A DNA stretch of 64,000 bases, taken from the NCBI GenBank assembly GCA_028023455.1, contig JAQFVV010012968.1, positions 1 to 64,000 of the forward strand, given 5' to 3'. The first letter of the stretch is position 1; every line of letters begins with the position of its first letter. The notes beneath the pieces are model-generated. The model searched no databases, had not been told where the DNA came from, and saw only the letters and a list, made by a program, of their open reading frames with translations. A program made the position numbers and the translations under genes. The DNA comes from Epiperipatus broadwayi (lineage: Eukaryota > Onychophora > Udeonychophora > Euonychophora > Peripatidae). Of the stretch, positions 23,835-38,132 are shown piece after piece.

Positions 23835-26800
23835 TTAAAAAGAGACTTCCTTGACAACAGTTAGAAATTGTTGATTGTTATTGATATTATATTCATCTAA
23901 GTTGTGACTGTTTTTTAATGATTATGTATAAACCCATTTAGCCTTGAGCATTATTACACTTATTATTTAAGTAATACTTTAGGTGCAATTTGAAATTTAT
24001 AATTGAAGTTTGTAATGTTATAAATGACTATGACTATTTATTAGTTAGCATTCAGAATATGTTTTATGTATCTGTTTAAAACCTTCTATTTTAGTGTAAA
24101 ATATAAAGATTGATAGAACTGATTTAAAAATTTCTCTGTCTTCTTAGTGATTTGATTGTCTTGGTTTACATTTTGAACAGACTGTTTAATTGCATTCAAA
24201 ATAACTTATTATTGATAATAAGTAGTATTTTGCCTTCCTTATTGCCTGTTATATTTTAATGCATTTAAAATTGCTCTTTTCCATCCACTGATTTAAGTCA
24301 AATATGTTTACCTGTAAGAAATCAATAGCACACATCAAGTTTAATAAAGTATGGTTAAAAATAATAACAATCTTTATTATTCAAAATCGAAATTATTTTC
24401 ATTTAATTCAAAAGCCATTTATTTAACTAATTTTTAATCATTAGATAGAATATGATGAACACGTGCATTTCAGTGTAAGAGAGTGTTCATAGTATTATTA
24501 AGAGACACAATGGTGTAAGAATAACATGTAAGCAAAACATGTTACATGTAAGCAAAACATGTTATGCATATTTTAAAAATAATTGATAAGTAAATGGATT
24601 AACCTAGAATTTTCATATGAATCAAAATATAAAATTGTGATATTTAATAACAGTATGAGTTACTGAATTTAATGAGTTTGTTCAAGTCTGCCAACCCGGG
24701 AATCAAATTGCTAATAATTTTCTCAATATCTACATTTGAAATATGTCAGAACATTTAAATTTAAAAGTATAATTAATATTTTTTTGCCAGAACATTTAAC
24801 TTTAAAAGTAGAATTAATATTTTAACTTTAAAAGTACAATTAATATTATTGCATGCAAACTGGCAACACTAAATAAATATTTTAATTGCAGATGGTTTTG
24901 AACATTAAAACTTTACTTTTAAAAAAAGAAGAGGTTTAAAAGCAAATTTAAATTTTAAAATTTATTGAAACGCTACTTTAATGTTTCGTGTATCAGTAAC
25001 TAAATAATAAAAAAATTACTATCTTATCTGAATGTATACTGCCAGTAATGTATTTACTATTTAATTTGTTTATTACTTGAATAATGATAATAGCCTTTAA
25101 ACAATTAACTAAAACTACTTTCTGATTTCTATCACCAATGGTGAATTATTAAATTATTTTGCTCTGATTATTATTCATAGATTTAAATGAGGATAGGTAA
25201 ATTAATATAGCCTGAATATTATAAATTTGGAACAATGCTAGATAAAAAATGTAGAATATAATAACTTATGAAGAACATTTTCATTTAAACTCTACATGTC
25301 ATGCTTTTGCAATTATATCATATTCATAGAGCCCACAGAAAATCCATTAATTTAAAAGTACTCATAATAATTAGAACAAATGGATGTAATCACATCTATG
25401 GAATTTGGCTATAATTTATAATTATTACTTTGTGTAATGCGTATTTAGTGTTCAAGACTTGTTATATTTATTTCATAGATAATATTTAATATTCCAAAAA
25501 TGTTGTACACTTTTATTTATGTATTGAGTAAGAATGAATTCATTTTGATTTTATTGTCATATGAACTTATATGTAAGATTTATGATTTGTATTTTTACTA
25601 TGCTTAAGTTAAATTCATGGGATCAAATAGAATATTTGTTTGAGGGAATAGTACTTGTGAAAAGCTTGAGAATTACTAATAAATTTATGGACTGTGTCAA
25701 CCTCTCATGAATTGTCCTATGAGTCTTTCCAGGGTTCTGTTCTTATACTTGTGTCACCTATATTACATTATTATTATGTTTATATTTTAAGCAGAATAAA
25801 TCAGTATATTAACCGTCTTATTATTGAAACCCTTTTCATTATGTATGAACCAAAATCTGATAAACTGCTGGTGTTTTTCTGAATAAGCAGAATAACTGAC
25901 GAGGATGATTTTTCACTTTAGATATGAAGTAAATTTTAATACTGTTTTATAATGTTAAATGACATTAGTCTGTGCTGGTGGTTAATCTGCAGATTAATTA
26001 TTTGCCATGTTCTGCAATTTTACACTCATTCCTGTGCTAGTGGTTAATATGTGGAATTGTGTAGTTATATTTGTTGCTTCATGAGGGTAAACCCACAGGA
26101 CATTAGTGTTTTGTATCATTCCTATATGTAGATGAATGCATCCACAGGAATATCATTTTACTTCATAAATGTAGGTTTCGGCAAAGTATTTTGTATTATT
26201 ATTCTAAAATCATCTTCTTTCATCTATAAGTGTAACCTGTTAGTTCAGTCTTAAAGTGTAGCAGGGCATCTTATCTAAATTATTTTCATAATATATTACA
26301 TGTGTTAATTAATATTTTAACTGAACTGAAGTTTGAATCCTCACTTTGGTTTAGCATTGCATTATAGCTAATTCCTGCAAATATAATATTATTTATTGAA
26401 ATGAGCAAACAGTTTAAACATCATGGCTAATTGTTCTAAAGTGCAAAAAATATTATAAGTTTATAGTATAGGTTCATTGGTTTTGGAACTGACACATTAG
26501 GTATTTCATGATTTGATGTTAAAGTCCATTATTTTCCTCAAGGCAGATATTAGATCAAATTATAATAAAATTTATGATTAGGCTTTTATAAAACTGTGCC
26601 TATGATATATCTATTGAAGTAAACAAATGGAAAATTTTATTTATTTATTTGTTTATTTATGTATTTATTTATTATATTAAAACATCATATATCAATTATT
26701 TGTTAATCATAAAATTGTAAATAAATATTAATTTATAATTAAACTTACTGTGCCATTGCTTTGTCATTCATAAAACCAGAAATCCTATATCTTGAATAGA

Positions 26801-29089
26801 GCATACATTGGAGTACATATTGTTGTCAGTATGACATAACAGTCTTAATAATATTCTGAGAAAACATTTGAATGATTTTGTCTTTGGTAGCTTATGATAT
26901 GTAGGGTACAATAAAATCCCATTTGCCTTTTCCATTACTTTAGCTTTGTGTTGTTGATTCTAGTACATGATACAAAATTGATTGATTTTAAAAACTTATA
27001 AACAGATTTACCAGATACTGCTATGATTGAATTTATTTTTTAATCTTATAATTGTAATCTATCAAACATAAGAAGAGTCTCACTGCTATTTATTAAATTA
27101 TAAATTTAAGTTTATAAGGAAAGAACCCAAGTTTTCCATGGTTACTTATTATTGCAAAGCACATACCCAGACTAGCATTTGTACTGAAACCATACATGTC
27201 ATTCAGAAAGAGTAATTGTTAATAGTTTTACAAAATTATATCATCTTGTCAGTGGTCGGCCATAAGGTCTCATGCAACAAAAAATCGCAGATTAAGGTTT
27301 TGAAGGATAATAAAATTACATAATTATAATGTGTCTAATGTACTTTCACATACTGCTACGATGGTTTTTCACGGTGTACCCAATTTCATGTTATATTATT
27401 AATTTTGTTTGTTATGATGTGATCAGACTTTTCAATTACAGTTTTATTATGCAATGTGGTAAGTTTGATTACTTATGCTCACCACATGTGCTTCAGATTT
27501 CAGTTACAATATATATATAATATTTGTAATGCAAATTTTTCACATGACAAAGCATTCATTTTTTAAGAGAAGATGCTTGTGTGCAGAATTAATTGTTTTC
27601 ATTGTATTAAAAATAATCTGAAATATCTAACAAATTTATATTCATTCATTACATGTGGAAGCAATATCTACAGATTGTTTGATCATTTAAATTTTTAATA
27701 ATAGTAATTTTTACTATTGAATAAAATTTGATGTTAGGAATATTTTTTTACCATGGATAATTAAATAACAATCATTGGATGCGCATATATAATTATTTGT
27801 ATTAAAATGTTACATTCTAATCATGTAACATAGTTCTTGTACAAATAAGGGTTTTTGAATCTTTTGTATAAATATTCATTTTTAAAAATGGCTAAAATTT
27901 AGTGAATATCAACCTTTTTTTTACCGTATTAATTATATTTATAAAGCGCATACTCCTTACTTAAAGTAATATTTATTAAGGCTATAACCTTAAGACTATG
28001 TGCCTGGAAAAAATAGAACAGTAGGGATCTCTCCAAATCTTTAACACAAAATTTATTTAAAAGACAAGAAAGACCACTCTTATCTTAACCTACTTTCTAA
28101 ATAAAAAAGAAGAAGAAAAGGTATGTTAGGTAATAAAAAAAAAAAACAGTATTTTTTATTTAATAAAAATTCCTTTTTACTGAAGTGATGTTTAAAAACA
28201 ACATAAATTCTCAATCAATATTTTTAATATTCTAGTAATTCTAAATCTTGTTGCTATCTTTAATATTATTTTAAAAAAAAAATCATTTCACAAGACATCA
28301 TTTTCCAAACAATATAAATATTTGATGATAAAAAAAAAACAATTATCCCAAAGTACATCAGATTTAAATTTGTTTATGATTCATAAATTTTCTTTTTCAT
28401 TTTGAATCTATAGCTTATAATATTCAATAAAGTAATAGACGAGAATATATAAATTTATATGATTGAAGAGATGAAAATTATCAACAATTTCCAACACTTC
28501 AAAAATAGTTATATAAGTTTTCAACAGAATTATGACTTCATTTGATAAAACTTTTTTAAAATATGTCTGTTTAAGCATATATATATAATTGTATTTTTTA
28601 TATATTATTTAATTTTGAATACTGTGTTAAATATATTTGTTTGAATTATTATATATATATAATTGTATTTTTTAAATTAAAATTTTAGATTTTTTTCTTG
28701 AAGATCTTTGGCTTTTTGTAAAAAGTCAGCTAATGCCACACACAAAGACTATATATATATATATAATTTTAATCAGGCATGATGGCTTTCTTATGTTTTT
28801 CTTCTTACAGTCTTATTAGATTATAATTATTTTTTTGCCTTAATATAATCTAGTGTTATAGAACTGTCAAAAAAAAAAACAAAGCAAAACAAAAAAGAAA
28901 TAATAAATAAATAAATTATTTTTATATTTATAATATTAATAATTAAATTAAAATTATTTATTAAGATTATATTTTATAATTTCATCAAATGCATTTACCT
29001 AAAACAATCTTCATTTTCCAAGCCATAACTGTTGAATGATTATAAGACTTACATGACATATTGTTAAATTTATATTGGTTGAAGATACT
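23835..29089. other. AT-rich DNA, no gene seen
   Basis: Short local duplications only, for example ACATGTAAGCAAAACATGTT twice at 24524-24562 and a tripled TTTAAAAGTA-AATTAATATT unit at 24745-24848. Open frames at 25694-25882 and 27329-27520 show no recognisable protein. Confidence 0.5.
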
Positions 29090-29400
29090 TTACATAAATG
29101 GATTCTAACATAAGTTTGACCACAAAATTGGTAAAGAAGTACTTTGAACATGTCATCATCAGATTTTCAATAATGTGGATCATTGAAGAGTCAATATTTG
29201 CTATCTTAATATAAAGTGAGCACTGATTATATATATGTGTGGCAGATGGTGATCTGAATCAGCTGATAATTATATTGGGGACCATTTATCTCTTTCACAT
29301 GGGACCATGTGCATTACCTGTATAAAATGGAGTGGATGACTGAAGGGAACTTGAAAGATCTGGTTCAAATTCCTTATAATAATTATTAATACCTTCTAGT
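29090..29400 (+). repeat. Dispersed repeat family B, copy at 29 kb
   Basis: Plus-strand copy of the family at 40.6-41.05 kb: TCATCATCAGATTTTCAATAATGTGGAT, TTTGCTATCTTAATATAAAGTGAGCACTGATTAT, and near the right end TTGAAAGATCTGGTTCAAATTCC, whose GGTTCAAATTCC is box B-like. More diverged than the 40 kb copies. Confidence 0.78.
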
Positions 29401-32352
29401 ATCTAAATTGAGGATTTGTTTAAATAATATGCAACCTTCTCCAATGGAGTATTAATGTTACTGAAATGCTGTGTGATTATATACTTTCAGAACCCAAGCT
29501 TAGATTAGACTGAGAGAACAAATATTAGTATTTATTGGTTGTTTTATAAAAAAAATTATAATTAATTATGTTTGTTATTATTCATGTATATTTTTATATC
29601 TTTTATTATAAAACAATTATTAATTTTAATAATTCTGCTTTGTCATTATTAAAATGTCATCATTGTATATTTATAAAATAAAGGTCATATTTTAAAATAT
29701 TAGATTGCATGTAAATCTATTTGGATTGGATACATCATTATTGTTACTGTTGCTGTCTGAAATAAAAGATATAGAGTAATATTATGTACATAAATTTTTT
29801 TTTTATATCTATCATACCTTTAGTTAAGAAATAAATTTACATCCATACATTTATTTTCATACTTTATGTAAATGATTACAGTTAATTCACAACTCTGATA
29901 TAAATTATTAGTTAACATTATTTTTAAAATTGCTAGCCTTAGTTTAAACACAGATTAATTTATACTTAATTATTTATTTGAAGAATAAATATTATAATGC
30001 AAAATATTTTCTTAAAATATATTAGAAATAATTGCCCACATATACATAAATACCCTGAAAAATTTATTTATTTCAGATTTTATATATGATTAAAGTATGA
30101 AATAGTATTAACATTTATTTTATGTGGAAATAGAACATATATGTTTTGCAATTTACTTTGGTAAATGCACTTCTACATAAAAGGTTTGTTTCAATGACTT
30201 GTCTTTTTTTCAATCTTGAGAACCTCTTGTTACTGCTTTATAGTTAGAAATTAGTTTTTTTAAAAAGTGCCTGTGGTATGTTTGTTGTGCAGACCCATGT
30301 TATATATATTCAGATATTATAATAAACAAAATCTATAATGAAAAGTTTTTATCAATAAAATCAGCATGCTACAATAAACAAATAATACAAGAAATATGGA
30401 AGATGATTTTTCATTAGGAAAAGTTTGTTTATACTTTTCATCATGCATATTTTTAGAATATTTTGTTACTGAAAGTTTGTTTGTAGCTTTCACTAAAAAA
30501 AATTACTTGCACAGTGTGTAAAAATAAATAAATAAATTTGTATTATTATTAAGTGTATAGTTTTATATTGTATTATAATTTCTATATTTAAATGGTCATG
30601 TTGATGGTAGCTTTGCTAAGTTGTGTAAGTCTGAAACAGTTTGAACTTAAATGCATTAAATTAAATATATGGTAAATAAATAAGTGTTATAGTAAACCTA
30701 GAATTAGTTACAGTCATTCATGACAGAAGATTGGGTTGACTAGATTATCCATTACTATCAGTTTTCAGTAGAAATTGATTATTATTGGTGATATTTGTCA
30801 TTATTTTTACTCTTTGGATACAGCACTTATTCTGGAATTTTATTAGAGTTTTATGAATTCTCTTATATTGAAATCACTACAACTTAACAATACCTATAAG
30901 GAAAAGCTATTCACATCTAGTAAATGTTTTTGAGAGAAATCAGTTATGGTGCATTATAAATTTTGCAGCAATAAATATAAATTCTTAAAAAATACCAATT
31001 TTAAGTTTTTTTATTCCAATATTTATAACATACACTTATTTTCACATTAAGTTGAAAATTTACTGTATATTACTGTGTAAACTGATTATTCACAAAAATA
31101 CTTTTTTTAAAAAATATATGTACTGTATTTTAAATATTACATATAATTAATTATAAGTAAATATAACGTAAGAGATTTGCACATCAGTAAATCACATTAA
31201 AAAAAATAAAAAAGAGGTAAAATTAAATACATTTTTTTTTATTCGGAAATATAAATTATGTCAAATAGTTTGTTTTAAAGTTTAAAACATAAGAATAACA
31301 TTTGATTCTTTTCAAAAATATAAAATATCATAACCAATATGTAAAAATAAATATGAATAGTATAATACATATTAAATTAACATAAGTAAAACAATATCAA
31401 ATTAGTTAAAGATATAAATATTACTGCTGAAGTAACCAATAAACATAACAACAGCTAGACAATTTATTTGAGTAAAAATAAACTAAAATATCACATGAAC
31501 ACAAATAAATGAACATTTGCATATTTAGATAGAAAATCTGAGATTTGCTAATAAATGAATAATTTATGTAGAATAAATAATTTAACATACATAATAATTT
31601 ATTAAATATAAAAGAATATTTCATTAATTTCAACAATAGTAATAATATTTTTGTTAGTGGAGGTGGTAAAGAATATTATACTATGTAACACAATTATAAG
31701 TTATAGTAACAGCATGCTTGTCACAGGATAATGTTTCTAAAAGAAGAAAAAAGAGAAGAATGATAAAAATGAATTAGATAACCAAATAAAATCATGAATT
31801 ATTTCTTAAATATAAGGCATAAAGAAATAGTTAATTCTATAAGGGCAAAAAAAAAAAGTTTGTTTTATAAAAAAAAAATTAATGAAAATAGAGGTGACAA
31901 TATATTTTGAAGTAAATGTATATTTTTATTTAGCCATCAATTACCATATTACAAATTAATATCAACTTTTATATAAAACATTTTGAGTTTTGTTTATTAA
32001 ATAAGTAGAACAAGAGAGAAGATTTAATCTTAAACACAACTTTTTATATCCTTTACCCAAGATGAAAATATTGATGGGATTAGCATAGACACCATTCACA
32101 GAGCTTCATTTCTATGGTCATTGTTATGAAGTGTTAAAATTTAACTTAATCAAATGTATTTTCAATACAGAAAGTTCCATAAACTAAAAATAATTTTTTA
32201 ATTTTAAATAAATAAAGTTTGTAAAAATAATAATATTAAAAATAATGCAACAAATTTGCAACTTACAATTCATCTTCTAAAATCATAATTTGAATAAATA
32301 CATATATTTTAATTATCTATTGAAATAATTATATATATATTTTAATATTTAT

Positions 32353-32383
<31 letters not shown>

Positions 32384-34114
32384 TGTTTATTAAAATAAAT
32401 ATTCTTTACATTAATTCATTTGAATACAGTTCAAAGTATATTTACACAAATACAAATTTCATTCTTCTCTTAGAAAGCTGTAATTGCATTTTTATGTAAA
32501 ATATAAATGTAGTCTTAATTTTCTTCTTTTAGAAACTTTGACTTTTAAAATGAAATTCTTAATAAATATCCAAGTCCTCTCTTTCATTTCAAATAAATTA
32601 ACTGCATTATAATCTATAAAATTAGTTTTTATTTAATAGTCAGTTCTTTTCAACACAATATTAATAAAATTTACATAGTTCTTACATAATTTAAATCCAG
32701 GTTTGTTGTATTATCTCTCCCAACAATTGACATTTATGTTCTGAGATATACAAATAGGTGTCATCGTATCTGCATATTTTTGAAGGTCCTAAGTTAATTT
32801 TAAGTAGATAAAAACTGACAGGAAAACTTTGGTGTAATTTTCACTATACTTTTAAAATAAAATAATAAAAATTATAAAAAAGTTATCACTGTAAAATGTG
32901 TAGATTGTAGAAAAACAATTGAGAAGTGTAAATAATATTAGAGTTATAAGCTTAAAAGAGTTATAAGTGAAGTGTCTAGACAGACTTCAACCTTAGTCTT
33001 TATTTGATCCAACAATTTCATTGGCTAATACTGCTTGAACAAAATTACTAGTTTACATATTTGCACAAATTGATTTTTAAAAACTAAGAATTAAACTATG
33101 AGTCATCAATATTAAATAATTTCCAACTTATTTAATACTCAATTATCAAATATTTTTCACCCAAAATTTAATATTTTTATTTAAATAATATTAAAATATT
33201 ATAACTTAGAATTAATTTTCAAAATATATTGTTATAATTAAATAAAAATAATAACAATTATTTGAATATTACTTTTCACATATTATTTTTTTAGTCTGAT
33301 ATTTTTGCTATATTTTATAGTATCAAACATTACATAGTAAGTTAAAATAAAGTTTTATTTCTCTAACTTTCTGAACGCATACATAGTTACACACAACCTA
33401 GTCACATAATACTTTCAGCACACTTTTTAAATAATATTAAATTAATTTGACATTTTAAATAAATATTTTAGGCAAAACTAATTATTTAATGCATACAATA
33501 TAAAATATTTACTACTAATTCAAACCTATCCTATCTCTGTAGTATTTTTAAAACTAGAATAAATAAAAAACAATATATTTTTATTATATTATTTTGTATT
33601 AAATTCACCTAACAATGAGCCCAAACTCTTAAATCTATCTTCATAAACTCCTACCTACTGAGTTTGAACCCCTATTATTCAGATCATAAAATTATAAATA
33701 ATAAAAACACTTAAATTTAGTTTTTTTAAAAAAAAAATATTGCTTTCTACTAAACTAAATTACTATCTGTAGCAATTGATAGTAAGATCACTTTAATATT
33801 TCTATAAAAAAAAAGTTGTATGATGTAGATAAATTATTGTTTTTGGGAATAAACTGTGTATTATTTTGCATTATAATCCGAAATTTTGATGGACTAGCAA
33901 ACTCCATTATCGAGGTTAACTTTTAAAAGCAAAATTGTTAGATCTCAAACAATAATGTGACTCAGTGTGAGATGAAAAATGATATTTAACTGGAAGTAGT
34001 TCAGCATTCACATTATGAGGTTTATCAAAATTTTTATTTCCCTCAGTTTTTTCACCAATTAATTTCAAGTTAATATTAGATAAAATGAGAGGTTTCCACA
34101 TAGCTGGAATATGT
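29401..34114. other. AT-rich DNA, no gene seen
   Basis: Very AT-rich. Contains a (TA)n tract at 32349-32382. The minus-strand frame 34101-33916 (61 residues, with SHYCLRSNNFAFKS) is vaguely like retroelement C-termini but too short to call. Confidence 0.5.
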
Positions 34115-34362
34115 TATGCTGCCCTATTTAAACCAGTAGGTCTCTTTAATATTTCAATTGACTCTCTCTCATGGTTTTTAAATCACATCTTTCCAAATTA
34201 GCAATTATTTTTTTCATTTTTTAGAAATTGGTCACAAACATGATTTTGACAATATAAAAATAATTATTAATTTGGAAAGATATGATTTAAGAACCATGGG
34301 AGAGTCAATTGAAATATTAGAGACCTACTGGTTTAAATAAGGGTGGCAAAGCAAACATTAAA
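34115..34362. repeat. Palindromic element (248 bp, arms about 85 bp)
   Basis: Left arm about 34120-34203 (ATTTAAACCAGTAGGTCTCT..TTCAATTGACTCTC..CATGGTT) returns reversed at about 34268-34350 (AACCATGGGAGAGTCAATTGAA..AGAGACCTACTGGTTTAAAT). Spacer about 65 bases. MITE-like, no coding. Confidence 0.9.
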
Positions 34363-34369
34363 ACTAAAG

Positions 34370-35790
34370 GTCTAAAGAGTTTTTATTATTATTAATGGTT
34401 TGAAATAAAAGTACAAGTAATTAATCAGAAGGGGAAGGAAAATTAACTCAACAATTTTAGAAAGTAAATAAAAGTTAAAAGTTAGGACGTTCAAGAATAA
34501 ATCTCTCTTTCTTCATTTAAAATATTAAAGAAAAAAAGTAGTTTGCTAAAAACAATTAATTCATAGTTTTAAGAGGAAAATTAAATCTTAAAACTAAAAG
34601 AAAAAAGAAATCTCTGTCATTTAAATTAGTTATTAGAATAATGTATATATGTGAGATTGTAAACATAAGGAATAGTAAAAGAAAATATGTGCATGTTGAT
34701 AAAATGAAATAAGAAAGTTAAAAAATTAAACAACAAAGTTCCAATGGCTACTAAGTTAAACAAAATCCACAAAACAACAAGTTTGCAATGGCCACTAATT
34801 AAAAGATGTCAAACAACAGGATTAAAAGCTTATCTAAGGAATTTCAACAACAACCTAAATGAAAACAGGTCATCCTAATAAATAGTCCAGTTGTTTTTAT
34901 CAGACAATCTGTTCATATTACAATGAGTTGAGATTACAATGAGATCACAATAAAATCAGTTCAGTTCAGTCAATCAGTCATTTTTTATGTATCCAGAACC
35001 AGAGACCATGTAATGTTGAGCAGCCTTTAGGAACATATGACCTTGCTTCAGCCCTTAGTCTAATAAGTTCTGCAATTTGCCTGGTAAATGTGATGCCTAA
35101 CTAACACTTGAAAAATCACTAGGAATATTTAACTATCTTAAAGGAAAATGCCTCAGAATACTAAGCATTAAACCTTCTCAAGAAAAACCTCACATCCAAC
35201 CGCTTTGAAAGATTTTCAATTGAAGTAACAACCAGCAAGCAGTCCACATTCAAATTCTAGGTAATAAATAACATTTTCTTATTTCCATTTCTAATTAAAG
35301 TAGCCATTGCAATAATTTGAAGCCTCCATAGTCAATTAATAATGAACTCTATAGCATGCATAAAGAACTCTTGATGTGCATGTTTTAAAATGTCAAATAT
35401 TATTTAATGTGTTATTATATGATATTCTAGTGTATGAATTAAGAATATGTGTGATCATTATATGTCATTATCATTGTCTAGTCTAATTGAGTTGCTATAA
35501 AAGTAGTTAAAATTAGGACAATAAGTACTTATTTAAAAATAAATTATCATTTAAACTTAATATTTGTCGGTCAATTTTTTACTACTAATTAAAGCAATAA
35601 TTTGTTATTGCATTACAATTGATTGAGCTAGTCATGGGTTATCTTAGGCACTGAATTAGTTACCATTGTTCAAAGCACATTAATTACTTTGGTAATTGAC
35701 TGGTGCCTGAAGTTTACTCTGAAACAAAAAAGTGCTTTGAATGATAGGTCTTTAAATTCGACAGCGAAGAAAAATCTATATGTAAATTAC
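34370..35790 (+). repeat. Diverged LTR remnant related to the LTR at 61.2-62.8 kb
   Basis: Runs parallel with 61.3-62.75 kb: GTTGAGCAGCCTTTAGGAA then GCTTCAGCCC..TTAGTC (compare TTGAGCAGCTTTTGGAA, GCTTCAGCC..TTAGTC), CAACAAGTTTGCAATGGCCACTAATTAAA, TTGTCGGTCAATTTTTTAC, TTACAATTGATTGAGCTAGT and the end ..TTCGACAGC. By eye about 65-75 percent alike with many gaps. No internal region follows, so an old solo LTR or fragment. Confidence 0.7.
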
Positions 35791-36141
35791 ATTGGTATAG
35801 AATAAATAAATATTGTATCATATTTTGTATAAAAGTTTACAAGTTATATTGCATAATATTGTTTTATTTAAAGAGTTAAAACAATATAGAAATGTTTACT
35901 CCCATAAGGGATCATCTTATAAAATACACCACCCGGTTCAATATATATATATATATGCATATATATATATATGCATGTTTTAAATTACGATACATTGAAA
36001 GCTCAATAAGTATTACATGTATTCTATCAATGTTTACCATAAAAACATGAGTTATTATATGCTATATATATATATATTTGTACATGAAGTGAATGACTAG
36101 AGCAAAATTTGCAGCTCTACTACAAAACAAATTTCAGAAAG

Positions 36142-36210
<69 letters not shown>

Positions 36211-37225
36211 GCAATTTGAAAAGCAGTCAGTTATAAACTCAAAGTTAAATTACAGCAAATATGATGACTTTTGATAATTTACAATGAAATAGTTCACATT
36301 TGATGTCTTTATTTAATTTAAAATTTCATGCTAGGCAATTTTTGAAACATCATTTAGAAAATAAAATGGCAGATTAATGATTGATAGCACATATAAATTT
36401 AATACTAAAATGTAATAATACAAAAAAATTATAATCACAATTGTTGTAATGAGAGTTTGGTTTACAAATATTTTATTTCCATAGTTGTTTAGTTTATAAT
36501 TATTATGTATAACATAAGAAATGATACAAAATTATGATGTTTAATTATTTGCCATTCTTATAATACTTAACAATAAAATAGAATAAAGCATATATGGTAT
36601 CAAGAAATATTTACTTTTATTCTCTAATAGATAACTATTACAATATGAAATGGAGAATGAAAAATTAATCTTAAGCAGTTTTTAAAAGTAGTGATGCATA
36701 TGCAAATATAGTTGAACATACAATGGCATTCTATTAAGTTATCAATATGCACACTCATGTATATATTTTTTCTTAGTTACAGATAGATGTTTATTGTTTC
36801 ACATTATCATAAGTCTCAACACTCAATATTAGTTTAATACTAGGAAGTTATTTGGCTATTGCTACACTCTTTATATATACTATTCATAATTCATCTATCA
36901 ACTGTAAATATATTGTAATCATAAGGCTGTTATATATAATTGAATCAGAGATTAAGTATCCTATCAAGCAAAATCTTTTGTAAATAATCTTTAAAAAATA
37001 TAAGTTACTTATATAATATCATTGTCTTGCATTTCTTTTATATTTTAGATCTAGAATTAATCACTAAGTAACTTGTTTCTAATTATGTATTGGAATAAGT
37101 GTGGAAAATATAAGATTTATAAAATCTCTTATTTTACTTACGTCAATTACGTTTAATGAATCTAGTAACTTACTGTATCTCATGCCCAACCCATCCCATA
37201 GGCCACATTTCATACTGATACAATA
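35791..37225. other. AT-rich DNA with TA microsatellites
   Basis: Holds (TA)n at 35941-35974 and 36145-36209 (the latter starting with TG units). No gene seen. Confidence 0.6.
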
Positions 37226-37231
37226 TATATA

Positions 37232-38132
37232 TAAACAACATATTTTGCGGGTTCATCCGTGTTAAAAAAAATTTAAATATTAATATTCCGACGTTTCGAC
37301 TTGGTCACACAAGTCATACAGTGGATGACCTGTTTGACCAAGTCGAAACGTCGGAATATTAATATTTAAAAAAAATTTTTAACACGGATGAACCCGCAAA
37401 ATATGTCGTTTATATATGCAACCCGTGAAAATCTTCGTTTCAACACACACACATGTGTATATATATATATTCACATTTGTGTCTTAATATATATATATAT
37501 ATATTAAAGAGATTTTTGTTATAGTTGTATAAGTTTTGAATTTGAAGTTTATTCGTCTTAAGTCTTTTCCAGAAAAGATTTTATAAATAGCATAAACTAT
37601 ATGATTAGAGAGAGTGTAATTTAGGTAAAATATTTGGGAATATTAGATGATTTGTTTGATAGATGTTTTTTTTAAAAAAAATTGTTTTCTTTTTTTTATT
37701 CTTTATTACTCATAAAATGCTTTATTAAATGTTGTGTTAAAATTTACCTTATTTCTGCAATTTGGTTTTATCTGATTACATATATTCTTTTATTATTAAG
37801 TTTAGTTAATGTACTTTTTTATTTTATTTTTTTAATATGTGTAGATTGCTTGTTTTATCTTTCTATATTTTTAAACAATTTAAAATATATTATTTGCACA
37901 CTTTTTGATACAGTCAATTTTTTTTAATATAATTGTGTTTATATATATATGTTAAAACGAAGATTTGCACGGGTTAAATATATAAAATACATATTTGGCG
38001 GGTTCATCCGTGTTAAAAACTTTTAATATTAATATACTGACGTTTCGACTTGGTTGTGTGACCAAGTCGAAACGTTAGTATATTAATATTAAATGTTTTT
38101 AACACGGATGAACCCGCAAAATATGTATTATA
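37232..38132. repeat. Composite inverted-repeat element with two palindromes
   Basis: Two like palindromes stand at 37240-37420 and 37995-38125. Each has outer arms GCGGGTTCATCCGTGTTAAAA / TTTTAACACGGATGAACCCGC, then an AATATTAATAT stretch, and a core GACGTTTCGACTTGGTC..GACCAAGTCGAAACGT. Between them AACCCGTGAAAATCTTCGTTTCAAC (37421-37445) faces GTTAAAACGAAGATTTGCACGGGTT (37952-37976), itself inverted, so the whole 0.9 kb is a nested inverted repeat. TA tracts stand at the joints. The 81-residue frame at 37682-37927 is a hydrophobic low-complexity read-through of T-rich DNA. Confidence 0.9.

Noticed and set aside
33916-34101. 61-residue minus-strand frame ending SHYCLRSNNFAFKS
   Set aside because: Vaguely like retroelement C-termini but too short and without neighbours of that kind.
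37682-37927. 81-residue hydrophobic frame, like a membrane protein
   Set aside because: T-rich low-complexity DNA inside an inverted repeat, non-ATG start; composition explains it.
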